Shown: piece by piece, positions 48,353-60,968 of the stretch
Layout: every line of letters begins with the position of its first letter
Numbering within the stretch: the first letter of the stretch is position 1
NCBI RefSeq assembly: GCF_025612915.1
Contig: NC_069118.1
Coordinates: forward strand, 20,149,566 to 20,213,565
Direction of reading: 5' to 3'
DNA: 64,000 bases
Source: Magallana angulata
Taxonomy: Eukaryota > Mollusca > Bivalvia > Ostreida > Ostreidae
Translations under genes and position numbers: made by a program
Notes under the pieces: generated by a model
What the model was told of the DNA's origin: nothing
The model's database searches: none
The model's input: only the letters and a program-made list of their open reading frames with translations

Positions 48353-49494
48353 GTATAAAATTCAATATAAAAGAACACACACAATTTGACACCTTATGGA
48401 AATTTATATCACCGAATCTTAAAAGCAAGTCACCGCAAACAGCTTAGATTAGTGTGGAAGAAATTAATTCAGTAAATATGTATAATTATTTATTTTTACA
48501 TGTAACTACACGGGACATCATGCAGTGTATCCACTTTATTTTTTGATAATAGCGTTGGTTACTTGGTTAATGTGTGTGCTAATATTAATTTTAATTTAGG
48601 TGTAAACATTACTGTTTCACTGACAGGCAAATTTTTTTCGAGAGATCAGCGCCAGTTCGCGATATTTTCACAAGCTTTGTGCAAAGGAAAAGAAGGAGTT
48701 GCATCCCTTTGACTGTGGACCCGTGTGTATGCGTATATTTCATTGTGACGTCGAGCTCGTGACAACAAAGTTTGAAAATTGTCGCGAAAGAGATGTGATT
48801 TTGTGTGAAACAGCATATACACCCAGCTTCGATTTAGCTTAACGGGAAATGGAATATGCTAGTAAGTGACCGCTTTTCGGACATACACTGGGCCCATTCT
48901 ATTGGATTGTATTAAGTTTCTAGGATCAAACGCGGTAAGATTAATGTAAATGTATTTCAGTATTTAAAACAGTGCAATAATTTCTCAGTCAGCATGCATC
49001 TGTATACCTAGTTTATTCAAATTGAACCATTCATCTTCACGTATAGTCAAGTAACGCGCATTGCACTATGTGTGAATGTACAATGCTGGGCGTGTCTAGG
49101 GTAGATAGGGAGGGTGGGGTTGCAATTATTAATATGGGTTTTGGGAGGAAAACTTGCATACCAGAAGAAAGAGAATTATAAATGTGCCATCGAACTGACA
49201 TTTCACTTCATGAGGTCATTGGGATTGATTTTTTGTAATCAATCGCTAAAACGGAGGTCAAATATTGAATGCCATCCCCATCCGCCACCGCCATCCCTCT
49301 TTTTATACCGCTGGTACTTAGTTTTACTAATCATATTCTATTACTATACCACCGGTACAGAGACCACAGTTGTCGTCCCTGTTACGTTATATATACGTAA
49401 TCATGGTGTTTACAGTATGTAGATATTTGAACGCGCTGTTTCAGTATACTATTCAAAGCTTAGTACTTATTCCCGCGGGACGGTACAAGTACTT
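48353..49494. other. U1-to-U6 spacer, unit 1
   Basis: 1142 bp of unit spacer, repeated in every unit. No further RNA gene was recognised on comparison with remembered U2, U4, U5, 5S and 7SK sequences. Candidate U6 promoter sequence occupies its last ~70 bp. Confidence 0.6.
49440..49454 (+). promoter_or_regulatory. Candidate proximal element upstream of U6
   Basis: TTCAGTATACTATTC at -55 to -41. A weak TATA-like TACTTATT lies at -31 to -24, the spacing expected of a polymerase III U6 promoter. Identical in every unit. Confidence 0.3.
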
Positions 49495-49498
49495 GTAC
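49483..49498. repeat. Perfect 16-bp palindrome across the U6 start
   Basis: GTACAAGTACTTGTAC is its own reverse complement and covers -12 to +4 of U6. The first four bases of the RNA are its last four bases. Confidence 0.9.
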
Positions 49499-49521
49499 TT
49501 GCTTTTCGGCAGTACATATAT

Positions 49522-49553
<32 letters not shown>

Positions 49554-49603
49554 GGCCCCTGCGCAAGGATGACACGCAAATTCGTGAAGCGTTCCATATT
49601 TTT
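49495..49603 (+). ncRNA. U6: U6 snRNA, array unit 1
   Basis: 109 nt. From AAAATTGGAACG onward it is identical to human U6 as I remember it, including ACAGAGA, the AGC triad, the internal stem-loop (GGCCCCUGCGCAAGGAUGAC) and the U-rich end at TTTTT, a polymerase III terminator. The 5' stem is GUACU/AGUAC rather than human GUGCU/AGCAC, with UUUUCG in place of the UUCG loop, so pairing is kept. No change in catalytic positions. Confidence 0.97.
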
Positions 49604-49684
49604 CTTTTATTCAAAAAAATTGGAATAGGAATTGGAATGAAATTGGAATGAAATTGGAATGAGGGGACAATCTGATTGGTCGAG

Positions 49685-49770
49685 AAATTGGAACGATACC
49701 ACGAAGATTGGGGAGTATGTAGCGCAAGCAAGGATGACACGCGAATTCGTGAAGCGTTCCCCATATTTTT
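49685..49770 (+). pseudogene. Degenerate U6 copy, unit 1
   Basis: Starts AAATTGGAACGATAC and ends GATGACACGCGAATTCGTGA, then AGCGTTCCCCATATTTTT, clearly U6. The 5' stem-loop is missing, ACAGAGA is replaced by ACCACGA and the internal stem-loop is disrupted, so it cannot act as U6. It is separated from the intact gene by an ATTGGAATGA-type minirepeat. Its 3' flank keeps the CTTTTATT of the intact gene, so it arose by local DNA duplication. Confidence 0.88.
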
Positions 49771-49779
49771 CTTTTATTT

Positions 49780-49864
49780 CCCCCCCCCCCCCCCCCAAAA
49801 AAAAAAAAAAAAAAAAAAAACATAAAAAAAAAAACAAAAAAAAAAAAAAAAAAAAAAAAAAAAA
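49780..49864. repeat. Poly-C / poly-A homopolymer tract, unit 1
   Basis: 17 C followed by about 68 bp of nearly pure A with CAT and C interruptions. Equivalent tracts end the degenerate U6 in units 2-6 with lengths varying by one to three bases. In unit 7 the C run is absent. Confidence 0.93.
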
Positions 49865-50316
49865 GCCCCACACCCGCCCGAACAGGCTGGTCCTGGTTTT
49901 ACACAGTGCTATTTTAGATAACGATGCTACTGACAAGATACATGTGTAAGTTTAGATTTTGAACGGATATGCGCTTTTTAGGGAATTATTTGTCCATGAA
50001 ATGCTGTATTTACTTCAAGCAGAATGTATGGTCTTTCTCCTAATACATATCTACATGTACGCGGCGAAACGTTTGTCATACGTTGTGTTAAGAAAAATCG
50101 GACGGGGCGTATTCAGACTTGACAGGGAGTGTGTGAGCTGTTAAATTGTTGCAGAGATGTGAGAAAATGTTGTAAACTATGTAATTGTGTAGACAAAATG
50201 TATTATTTGGGATGATTTGTGTTTGAAATTTGCTGTTGCGGTACATGCAGTTCACTAAACACTTCTTTTTGTTACAACTTCGTAGCTTGAAATTCTTCTT
50301 TGGCCGCATTCAAATC

Positions 50317-50480
50317 ATACTTACCTGGTGCAGAGGGCACCCTGATCATCAAGGGGGTCCCTCCAGGGCGAGGCCATTCCATTGCACTCCGGATAGGCTG
50401 AACCCTGCGATCGCCCCAAATGCGGGCGACTCGGGCACGTAATTTTTTAGTGTGGGGGTCTGCGTTCGCGCTAACCCCTG
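50317..50480 (+). ncRNA. U1: U1 snRNA, array unit 2
   Basis: Same 164-nt sequence as unit 1; 713 bp after the preceding U6. Confidence 0.97.
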
Positions 50481-51622
50481 GTATAAAATTCAATATAAAA
50501 GAACACACACAATTTGACACCTTATGGAAATTTATATCACCGAATCTTAAAAGCAAGTCACCGCAAACAGCTTAGATTAGTGTGGAAGAAATTAATTCAG
50601 TAAATATGTATAATTATTTATTTTTACATGTAACTACACGGGACATCATGCAGTGTATCCACTTTATTTTTTGATAATAGCGTTGGTTACTTGGTTAATG
50701 TGTGTGCTAATATTAATTTTAATTTAGGTGTAAACATTACTGTTTCACTGACAGGCAAATTTTTTTCGAGAGATCAGCGCCAGTTCGCGATATTTTCACA
50801 AGCTTTGTGCAAAGGAAAAGAAGGAGTTGCATCCCTTTGACTGTGGACCCGTGTGTATGCGTATATTTCATTGTGACGTCGAGCTCGTGACAACAAAGTT
50901 TGAAAATTGTCGCGAAAGAGATGTGATTTTGTGTGAAACAGCATATACACCCAGCTTCGATTTAGCTTAACGGGAAATGGAATATGCTAGTAAGTGACCG
51001 CTTTTCGGACATACACTGGGCCCATTCTATTGGATTGTATTAAGTTTCTAGGATCAAACGCGGTAAGATTAATGTAAATGTATTTCAGTATTTAAAACAG
51101 TGCAATAATTTCTCAGTCAGCATGCATCTGTATACCTAGTTTATTCAAATTGAACCATTCATCTTCACGTATAGTCAAGTAACGCGCATTGCACTATGTG
51201 TGAATGTACAATGCTGGGCGTGTCTAGGGTAGATAGGGAGGGTGGGGTTGCAATTATTAATATGGGTTTTGGGAGGAAAACTTGCATACCAGAAGAAAGA
51301 GAATTATAAATGTGCCATCGAACTGACATTTCACTTCATGAGGTCATTGGGATTGATTTTTTGTAATCAATCGCTAAAACGGAGGTCAAATATTGAATGC
51401 CATCCCCATCCGCCACCGCCATCCCTCTTTTTATACCGCTGGTACTTAGTTTTACTAATCATATTCTATTACTATACCACCGGTACAGAGACCACAGTTG
51501 TCGTCCCTGTTACGTTATATATACGTAATCATGGTGTTTACAGTATGTAGATATTTGAACGCGCTGTTTCAGTATACTATTCAAAGCTTAGTACTTATTC
51601 CCGCGGGACGGTACAAGTACTT

Positions 51623-51649
51623 GTACTTGCTTTTCGGCAGTACATATAT

Positions 51650-51681
<32 letters not shown>

Positions 51682-51731
51682 GGCCCCTGCGCAAGGATGA
51701 CACGCAAATTCGTGAAGCGTTCCATATTTTT
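51623..51731 (+). ncRNA. U6: U6 snRNA, array unit 2
   Basis: Same 109-nt sequence as unit 1. Confidence 0.97.
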
Positions 51732-51812
51732 CTTTTATTCAAAAAAATTGGAATAGGAATTGGAATGAAATTGGAATGAAATTGGAATGAGGGGACAATC
51801 TGATTGGTCGAG

Positions 51813-51898
51813 AAATTGGAACGATACCACGAAGATTGGGGAGTATGTAGCGCAAGCAAGGATGACACGCGAATTCGTGAAGCGTTCCCCATATTTTT
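51813..51898 (+). pseudogene. Degenerate U6 copy, unit 2
   Basis: Identical to the unit 1 degenerate copy. Confidence 0.87.
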
Positions 51899-52445
51899 CT
51901 TTTATTTCCCCCCCCCCCCCCCCCCAAAAAAAAAAAAAAAAAAAAAAAACATAAAAAAAAAAACAAAAAAAAAAAAAAAAAAAAAAAAAAAAAGCCCCAC
52001 ACCCGCCCGAACAGGCTGGTCCTGGTTTTACACAGTGCTATTTTAGATAACGATGCTACTGACAAGATACATGTGTAAGTTTAGATTTTGAACGGATATG
52101 CGCTTTTTAGGGAATTATTTGTCCATGAAATGCTGTATTTACTTCAAGCAGAATGTATGGTCTTTCTCCTAATACATATCTACATGTACGCGGCGAAACG
52201 TTTGTCATACGTTGTGTTAAGAAAAATCGGACGGGGCGTATTCAGACTTGACAGGGAGTGTGTGAGCTGTTAAATTGTTGCAGAGATGTGAGAAAATGTT
52301 GTAAACTATGTAATTGTGTAGACAAAATGTATTATTTGGGATGATTTGTGTTTGAAATTTGCTGTTGCGGTACATGCAGTTCACTAAACACTTCTTTTTG
52401 TTACAACTTCGTAGCTTGAAATTCTTCTTTGGCCGCATTCAAATC

Positions 52446-52609
52446 ATACTTACCTGGTGCAGAGGGCACCCTGATCATCAAGGGGGTCCCTCCAGGGCGA
52501 GGCCATTCCATTGCACTCCGGATAGGCTGAACCCTGCGATCGCCCCAAATGCGGGCGACTCGGGCACGTAATTTTTTAGTGTGGGGGTCTGCGTTCGCGC
52601 TAACCCCTG
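52446..52609 (+). ncRNA. U1: U1 snRNA, array unit 3
   Basis: No difference from unit 1 seen. Confidence 0.97.
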
Positions 52610-53751
52610 GTATAAAATTCAATATAAAAGAACACACACAATTTGACACCTTATGGAAATTTATATCACCGAATCTTAAAAGCAAGTCACCGCAAACAGC
52701 TTAGATTAGTGTGGAAGAAATTAATTCAGTAAATATGTATAATTATTTATTTTTACATGTAACTACACGGGACATCATGCAGTGTATCCACTTTATTTTT
52801 TGATAATAGCGTTGGTTACTTGGTTAATGTGTGTGCTAATATTAATTTTAATTTAGGTGTAAACATTACTGTTTCACTGACAGGCAAATTTTTTTCGAGA
52901 GATCAGCGCCAGTTCGCGATATTTTCACAAGCTTTGTGCAAAGGAAAAGAAGGAGTTGCATCCCTTTGACTGTGGACCCGTGTGTATGCGTATATTTCAT
53001 TGTGACGTCGAGCTCGTGACAACAAAGTTTGAAAATTGTCGCGAAAGAGATGTGATTTTGTGTGAAACAGCATATACACCCAGCTTCGATTTAGCTTAAC
53101 GGGAAATGGAATATGCTAGTAAGTGACCGCTTTTCGGACATACACTGGGCCCATTCTATTGGATTGTATTAAGTTTCTAGGATCAAACGCGGTAAGATTA
53201 ATGTAAATGTATTTCAGTATTTAAAACAGTGCAATAATTTCTCAGTCAGCATGCATCTGTATACCTAGTTTATTCAAATTGAACCATTCATCTTCACGTA
53301 TAGTCAAGTAACGCGCATTGCACTATGTGTGAATGTACAATGCTGGGCGTGTCTAGGGTAGATAGGGAGGGTGGGGTTGCAATTATTAATATGGGTTTTG
53401 GGAGGAAAACTTGCATACCAGAAGAAAGAGAATTATAAATGTGCCATCGAACTGACATTTCACTTCATGAGGTCATTGGGATTGATTTTTTGTAATCAAT
53501 CGCTAAAACGGAGGTCAAATATTGAATGCCATCCCCATCCGCCACCGCCATCCCTCTTTTTATACCGCTGGTACTTAGTTTTACTAATCATATTCTATTA
53601 CTATACCACCGGTACAGAGACCACAGTTGTCGTCCCTGTTACGTTATATATACGTAATCATGGTGTTTACAGTATGTAGATATTTGAACGCGCTGTTTCA
53701 GTATACTATTCAAAGCTTAGTACTTATTCCCGCGGGACGGTACAAGTACTT

Positions 53752-53778
53752 GTACTTGCTTTTCGGCAGTACATATAT

Positions 53779-53810
<32 letters not shown>

Positions 53811-53860
53811 GGCCCCTGCGCAAGGATGACACGCAAATTCGTGAAGCGTTCCATATTTTT
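53752..53860 (+). ncRNA. U6: U6 snRNA, array unit 3
   Basis: No difference from unit 1 seen. Confidence 0.97.
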
Positions 53861-53941
53861 CTTTTATTCAAAAAAATTGGAATAGGAATTGGAATGAAAT
53901 TGGAATGAAATTGGAATGAGGGGACAATCTGATTGGTCGAG

Positions 53942-54027
53942 AAATTGGAACGATACCACGAAGATTGGGGAGTATGTAGCGCAAGCAAGGATGACACGCG
54001 AATTCGTGAAGCGTTCCCCATATTTTT
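53942..54027 (+). pseudogene. Degenerate U6 copy, unit 3
   Basis: Identical to the unit 1 degenerate copy. Confidence 0.87.
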
Positions 54028-54093
54028 CTTTTATTTCCCCCCCCCCCCCCCCCCAAAAAAAAAAAAAAAAAAAAAAAAACATAAAAAAAAAAA

Positions 54094-54125
<32 letters not shown>

Positions 54126-54576
54126 CCCCACACCCGCCCGAACAGGCTGGTCCTGGTTTTACACAGTGCTATTTTAGATAACGATGCTACTGACAAGATA
54201 CATGTGTAAGTTTAGATTTTGAACGGATATGCGCTTTTTAGGGAATTATTTGTCCATGAAATGCTGTATTTACTTCAAGCAGAATGTATGGTCTTTCTCC
54301 TAATACATATCTACATGTACGCGGCGAAACGTTTGTCATACGTTGTGTTAAGAAAAATCGGACGGGGCGTATTCAGACTTGACAGGGAGTGTGTGAGCTG
54401 TTAAATTGTTGCAGAGATGTGAGAAAATGTTGTAAACTATGTAATTGTGTAGACAAAATGTATTATTTGGGATGATTTGTGTTTGAAATTTGCTGTTGCG
54501 GTACATGCAGTTCACTAAACACTTCTTTTTGTTACAACTTCGTAGCTTGAAATTCTTCTTTGGCCGCATTCAAATC

Positions 54577-54740
54577 ATACTTACCTGGTGCAGAGGGCAC
54601 CCTGATCATCAAGGGGGTCCCTCCAGGGCGAGGCCATTCCATTGCACTCCGGATAGGCTGAACCCTGCGATCGCCCCAAATGCGGGCGACTCGGGCACGT
54701 AATTTTTTAGTGTGGGGGTCTGCGTTCGCGCTAACCCCTG
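54577..54740 (+). ncRNA. U1: U1 snRNA, array unit 4
   Basis: No difference from unit 1 seen. Confidence 0.97.
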
Positions 54741-55882
54741 GTATAAAATTCAATATAAAAGAACACACACAATTTGACACCTTATGGAAATTTATATCAC
54801 CGAATCTTAAAAGCAAGTCACCGCAAACAGCTTAGATTAGTGTGGAAGAAATTAATTCAGTAAATATGTATAATTATTTATTTTTACATGTAACTACACG
54901 GGACATCATGCAGTGTATCCACTTTATTTTTTGATAATAGCGTTGGTTACTTGGTTAATGTGTGTGCTAATATTAATTTTAATTTAGGTGTAAACATTAC
55001 TGTTTCACTGACAGGCAAATTTTTTTCGAGAGATCAGCGCCAGTTCGCGATATTTTCACAAGCTTTGTGCAAAGGAAAAGAAGGAGTTGCATCCCTTTGA
55101 CTGTGGACCCGTGTGTATGCGTATATTTCATTGTGACGTCGAGCTCGTGACAACAAAGTTTGAAAATTGTCGCGAAAGAGATGTGATTTTGTGTGAAACA
55201 GCATATACACCCAGCTTCGATTTAGCTTAACGGGAAATGGAATATGCTAGTAAGTGACCGCTTTTCGGACATACACTGGGCCCATTCTATTGGATTGTAT
55301 TAAGTTTCTAGGATCAAACGCGGTAAGATTAATGTAAATGTATTTCAGTATTTAAAACAGTGCAATAATTTCTCAGTCAGCATGCATCTGTATACCTAGT
55401 TTATTCAAATTGAACCATTCATCTTCACGTATAGTCAAGTAACGCGCATTGCACTATGTGTGAATGTACAATGCTGGGCGTGTCTAGGGTAGATAGGGAG
55501 GGTGGGGTTGCAATTATTAATATGGGTTTTGGGAGGAAAACTTGCATACCAGAAGAAAGAGAATTATAAATGTGCCATCGAACTGACATTTCACTTCATG
55601 AGGTCATTGGGATTGATTTTTTGTAATCAATCGCTAAAACGGAGGTCAAATATTGAATGCCATCCCCATCCGCCACCGCCATCCCTCTTTTTATACCGCT
55701 GGTACTTAGTTTTACTAATCATATTCTATTACTATACCACCGGTACAGAGACCACAGTTGTCGTCCCTGTTACGTTATATATACGTAATCATGGTGTTTA
55801 CAGTATGTAGATATTTGAACGCGCTGTTTCAGTATACTATTCAAAGCTTAGTACTTATTCCCGCGGGACGGTACAAGTACTT

Positions 55883-55909
55883 GTACTTGCTTTTCGGCAG
55901 TACATATAT

Positions 55910-55941
<32 letters not shown>

Positions 55942-55991
55942 GGCCCCTGCGCAAGGATGACACGCAAATTCGTGAAGCGTTCCATATTTTT
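55883..55991 (+). ncRNA. U6: U6 snRNA, array unit 4
   Basis: No difference from unit 1 seen. Confidence 0.97.
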
Positions 55992-56072
55992 CTTTTATTC
56001 AAAAAAATTGGAATAGGAATTGGAATGAAATTGGAATGAAATTGGAATGAGGGGACAATCTGATTGGTCGAG

Positions 56073-56158
56073 AAATTGGAACGATACCACGAAGATTGGG
56101 GAGTATGTAGCGCAAGCAAGGATGACACGCGAATTCGTGAAGCGTTCCCCATATTTTT
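56073..56158 (+). pseudogene. Degenerate U6 copy, unit 4
   Basis: Identical to the unit 1 degenerate copy. Confidence 0.87.
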
Positions 56159-56223
56159 CTTTTATTTCCCCCCCCCCCCCCCCCCAAAAAAAAAAAAAAA
56201 AAAAAAAAACATAAAAAAAAAAA

Positions 56224-56255
<32 letters not shown>

Positions 56256-56706
56256 CCCCACACCCGCCCGAACAGGCTGGTCCTGGTTTTACACAGTGCT
56301 ATTTTAGATAACGATGCTACTGACAAGATACATGTGTAAGTTTAGATTTTGAACGGATATGCGCTTTTTAGGGAATTATTTGTCCATGAAATGCTGTATT
56401 TACTTCAAGCAGAATGTATGGTCTTTCTCCTAATACATATCTACATGTACGCGGCGAAACGTTTGTCATACGTTGTGTTAAGAAAAATCGGACGGGGCGT
56501 ATTCAGACTTGACAGGGAGTGTGTGAGCTGTTAAATTGTTGCAGAGATGTGAGAAAATGTTGTAAACTATGTAATTGTGTAGACAAAATGTATTATTTGG
56601 GATGATTTGTGTTTGAAATTTGCTGTTGCGGTACATGCAGTTCACTAAACACTTCTTTTTGTTACAACTTCGTAGCTTGAAATTCTTCTTTGGCCGCATT
56701 CAAATC

Positions 56707-56870
56707 ATACTTACCTGGTGCAGAGGGCACCCTGATCATCAAGGGGGTCCCTCCAGGGCGAGGCCATTCCATTGCACTCCGGATAGGCTGAACCCTGCGA
56801 TCGCCCCAAATGCGGGCGACTCGGGCACGTAATTTTTTAGTGTGGGGGTCTGCGTTCGCGCTAACCCCTG
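56707..56870 (+). ncRNA. U1: U1 snRNA, array unit 5
   Basis: No difference from unit 1 seen. Confidence 0.97.
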
Positions 56871-58012
56871 GTATAAAATTCAATATAAAAGAACACACAC
56901 AATTTGACACCTTATGGAAATTTATATCACCGAATCTTAAAAGCAAGTCACCGCAAACAGCTTAGATTAGTGTGGAAGAAATTAATTCAGTAAATATGTA
57001 TAATTATTTATTTTTACATGTAACTACACGGGACATCATGCAGTGTATCCACTTTATTTTTTGATAATAGCGTTGGTTACTTGGTTAATGTGTGTGCTAA
57101 TATTAATTTTAATTTAGGTGTAAACATTACTGTTTCACTGACAGGCAAATTTTTTTCGAGAGATCAGCGCCAGTTCGCGATATTTTCACAAGCTTTGTGC
57201 AAAGGAAAAGAAGGAGTTGCATCCCTTTGACTGTGGACCCGTGTGTATGCGTATATTTCATTGTGACGTCGAGCTCGTGACAACAAAGTTTGAAAATTGT
57301 CGCGAAAGAGATGTGATTTTGTGTGAAACAGCATATACACCCAGCTTCGATTTAGCTTAACGGGAAATGGAATATGCTAGTAAGTGACCGCTTTTCGGAC
57401 ATACACTGGGCCCATTCTATTGGATTGTATTAAGTTTCTAGGATCAAACGCGGTAAGATTAATGTAAATGTATTTCAGTATTTAAAACAGTGCAATAATT
57501 TCTCAGTCAGCATGCATCTGTATACCTAGTTTATTCAAATTGAACCATTCATCTTCACGTATAGTCAAGTAACGCGCATTGCACTATGTGTGAATGTACA
57601 ATGCTGGGCGTGTCTAGGGTAGATAGGGAGGGTGGGGTTGCAATTATTAATATGGGTTTTGGGAGGAAAACTTGCATACCAGAAGAAAGAGAATTATAAA
57701 TGTGCCATCGAACTGACATTTCACTTCATGAGGTCATTGGGATTGATTTTTTGTAATCAATCGCTAAAACGGAGGTCAAATATTGAATGCCATCCCCATC
57801 CGCCACCGCCATCCCTCTTTTTATACCGCTGGTACTTAGTTTTACTAATCATATTCTATTACTATACCACCGGTACAGAGACCACAGTTGTCGTCCCTGT
57901 TACGTTATATATACGTAATCATGGTGTTTACAGTATGTAGATATTTGAACGCGCTGTTTCAGTATACTATTCAAAGCTTAGTACTTATTCCCGCGGGACG
58001 GTACAAGTACTT

Positions 58013-58039
58013 GTACTTGCTTTTCGGCAGTACATATAT

Positions 58040-58071
<32 letters not shown>

Positions 58072-58121
58072 GGCCCCTGCGCAAGGATGACACGCAAATT
58101 CGTGAAGCGTTCCATATTTTT
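58013..58121 (+). ncRNA. U6: U6 snRNA, array unit 5
   Basis: No difference from unit 1 seen. Confidence 0.97.
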
Positions 58122-58202
58122 CTTTTATTCAAAAAAATTGGAATAGGAATTGGAATGAAATTGGAATGAAATTGGAATGAGGGGACAATCTGATTGGTCG
58201 AG

Positions 58203-58288
58203 AAATTGGAACGATACCACGAAGATTGGGGAGTATGTAGCGCAAGCAAGGATGACACGCGAATTCGTGAAGCGTTCCCCATATTTTT
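58203..58288 (+). pseudogene. Degenerate U6 copy, unit 5
   Basis: Identical to the unit 1 degenerate copy. Confidence 0.87.
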
Positions 58289-58354
58289 CTTTTATTTCCC
58301 CCCCCCCCCCCCCCCAAAAAAAAAAAAAAAAAAAAAAAAACATAAAAAAAAAAA

Positions 58355-58386
<32 letters not shown>

Positions 58387-58837
58387 CCCCACACCCGCCC
58401 GAACAGGCTGGTCCTGGTTTTACACAGTGCTATTTTAGATAACGATGCTACTGACAAGATACATGTGTAAGTTTAGATTTTGAACGGATATGCGCTTTTT
58501 AGGGAATTATTTGTCCATGAAATGCTGTATTTACTTCAAGCAGAATGTATGGTCTTTCTCCTAATACATATCTACATGTACGCGGCGAAACGTTTGTCAT
58601 ACGTTGTGTTAAGAAAAATCGGACGGGGCGTATTCAGACTTGACAGGGAGTGTGTGAGCTGTTAAATTGTTGCAGAGATGTGAGAAAATGTTGTAAACTA
58701 TGTAATTGTGTAGACAAAATGTATTATTTGGGATGATTTGTGTTTGAAATTTGCTGTTGCGGTACATGCAGTTCACTAAACACTTCTTTTTGTTACAACT
58801 TCGTAGCTTGAAATTCTTCTTTGGCCGCATTCAAATC

Positions 58838-59001
58838 ATACTTACCTGGTGCAGAGGGCACCCTGATCATCAAGGGGGTCCCTCCAGGGCGAGGCCATTC
58901 CATTGCACTCCGGATAGGCTGAACCCTGCGATCGCCCCAAATGCGGGCGACTCGGGCACGTAATTTTTTAGTGTGGGGGTCTGCGTTCGCGCTAACCCCT
59001 G
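58838..59001 (+). ncRNA. U1: U1 snRNA, array unit 6
   Basis: No difference from unit 1 seen. Confidence 0.97.
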
Positions 59002-60143
59002 GTATAAAATTCAATATAAAAGAACACACACAATTTGACACCTTATGGAAATTTATATCACCGAATCTTAAAAGCAAGTCACCGCAAACAGCTTAGATTA
59101 GTGTGGAAGAAATTAATTCAGTAAATATGTATAATTATTTATTTTTACATGTAACTACACGGGACATCATGCAGTGTATCCACTTTATTTTTTGATAATA
59201 GCGTTGGTTACTTGGTTAATGTGTGTGCTAATATTAATTTTAATTTAGGTGTAAACATTACTGTTTCACTGACAGGCAAATTTTTTTCGAGAGATCAGCG
59301 CCAGTTCGCGATATTTTCACAAGCTTTGTGCAAAGGAAAAGAAGGAGTTGCATCCCTTTGACTGTGGACCCGTGTGTATGCGTATATTTCATTGTGACGT
59401 CGAGCTCGTGACAACAAAGTTTGAAAATTGTCGCGAAAGAGATGTGATTTTGTGTGAAACAGCATATACACCCAGCTTCGATTTAGCTTAACGGGAAATG
59501 GAATATGCTAGTAAGTGACCGCTTTTCGGACATACACTGGGCCCATTCTATTGGATTGTATTAAGTTTCTAGGATCAAACGCGGTAAGATTAATGTAAAT
59601 GTATTTCAGTATTTAAAACAGTGCAATAATTTCTCAGTCAGCATGCATCTGTATACCTAGTTTATTCAAATTGAACCATTCATCTTCACGTATAGTCAAG
59701 TAACGCGCATTGCACTATGTGTGAATGTACAATGCTGGGCGTGTCTAGGGTAGATAGGGAGGGTGGGGTTGCAATTATTAATATGGGTTTTGGGAGGAAA
59801 ACTTGCATACCAGAAGAAAGAGAATTATAAATGTGCCATCGAACTGACATTTCACTTCATGAGGTCATTGGGATTGATTTTTTGTAATCAATCGCTAAAA
59901 CGGAGGTCAAATATTGAATGCCATCCCCATCCGCCACCGCCATCCCTCTTTTTATACCGCTGGTACTTAGTTTTACTAATCATATTCTATTACTATACCA
60001 CCGGTACAGAGACCACAGTTGTCGTCCCTGTTACGTTATATATACGTAATCATGGTGTTTACAGTATGTAGATATTTGAACGCGCTGTTTCAGTATACTA
60101 TTCAAAGCTTAGTACTTATTCCCGCGGGACGGTACAAGTACTT

Positions 60144-60170
60144 GTACTTGCTTTTCGGCAGTACATATAT

Positions 60171-60202
<32 letters not shown>

Positions 60203-60252
60203 GGCCCCTGCGCAAGGATGACACGCAAATTCGTGAAGCGTTCCATATTTTT
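60144..60252 (+). ncRNA. U6: U6 snRNA, array unit 6
   Basis: No difference from unit 1 seen. Confidence 0.97.
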
Positions 60253-60333
60253 CTTTTATTCAAAAAAATTGGAATAGGAATTGGAATGAAATTGGAATGA
60301 AATTGGAATGAGGGGACAATCTGATTGGTCGAG

Positions 60334-60419
60334 AAATTGGAACGATACCACGAAGATTGGGGAGTATGTAGCGCAAGCAAGGATGACACGCGAATTCGTG
60401 AAGCGTTCCCCATATTTTT
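60334..60419 (+). pseudogene. Degenerate U6 copy, unit 6
   Basis: Identical to the unit 1 degenerate copy. Confidence 0.87.
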
Positions 60420-60485
60420 CTTTTATTTCCCCCCCCCCCCCCCCCCAAAAAAAAAAAAAAAAAAAAAAAAACATAAAAAAAAAAA

Positions 60486-60517
<32 letters not shown>

Positions 60518-60968
60518 CCCCACACCCGCCCGAACAGGCTGGTCCTGGTTTTACACAGTGCTATTTTAGATAACGATGCTACTGACAAGATACATGTGTA
60601 AGTTTAGATTTTGAACGGATATGCGCTTTTTAGGGAATTATTTGTCCATGAAATGCTGTATTTACTTCAAGCAGAATGTATGGTCTTTCTCCTAATACAT
60701 ATCTACATGTACGCGGCGAAACGTTTGTCATACGTTGTGTTAAGAAAAATCGGACGGGGCGTATTCAGACTTGACAGGGAGTGTGTGAGCTGTTAAATTG
60801 TTGCAGAGATGTGAGAAAATGTTGTAAACTATGTAATTGTGTAGACAAAATGTATTATTTGGGATGATTTGTGTTTGAAATTTGCTGTTGCGGTACATGC
60901 AGTTCACTAAACACTTCTTTTTGTTACAACTTCGTAGCTTGAAATTCTTCTTTGGCCGCATTCAAATC

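Noticed and set aside
48144-48428. 70- and 94-codon frames over the U1 gene on both strands
   Set aside because: They are shadows of the structured RNA. The RNA explains the sequence fully.
48672-48690. AGCTTTGTGCAAAGG, resembling the start of U4 snRNA
   Set aside because: The following sequence lacks the U4/U6 pairing region, k-turn and Sm site, so the likeness is limited to about 12 bases.
49607-49949. Open frames rich in Phe, Lys or Pro near the U6 genes (repeated in each unit)
   Set aside because: They are translations of the U6 RNAs and of the poly-C/poly-A tract, not proteins.
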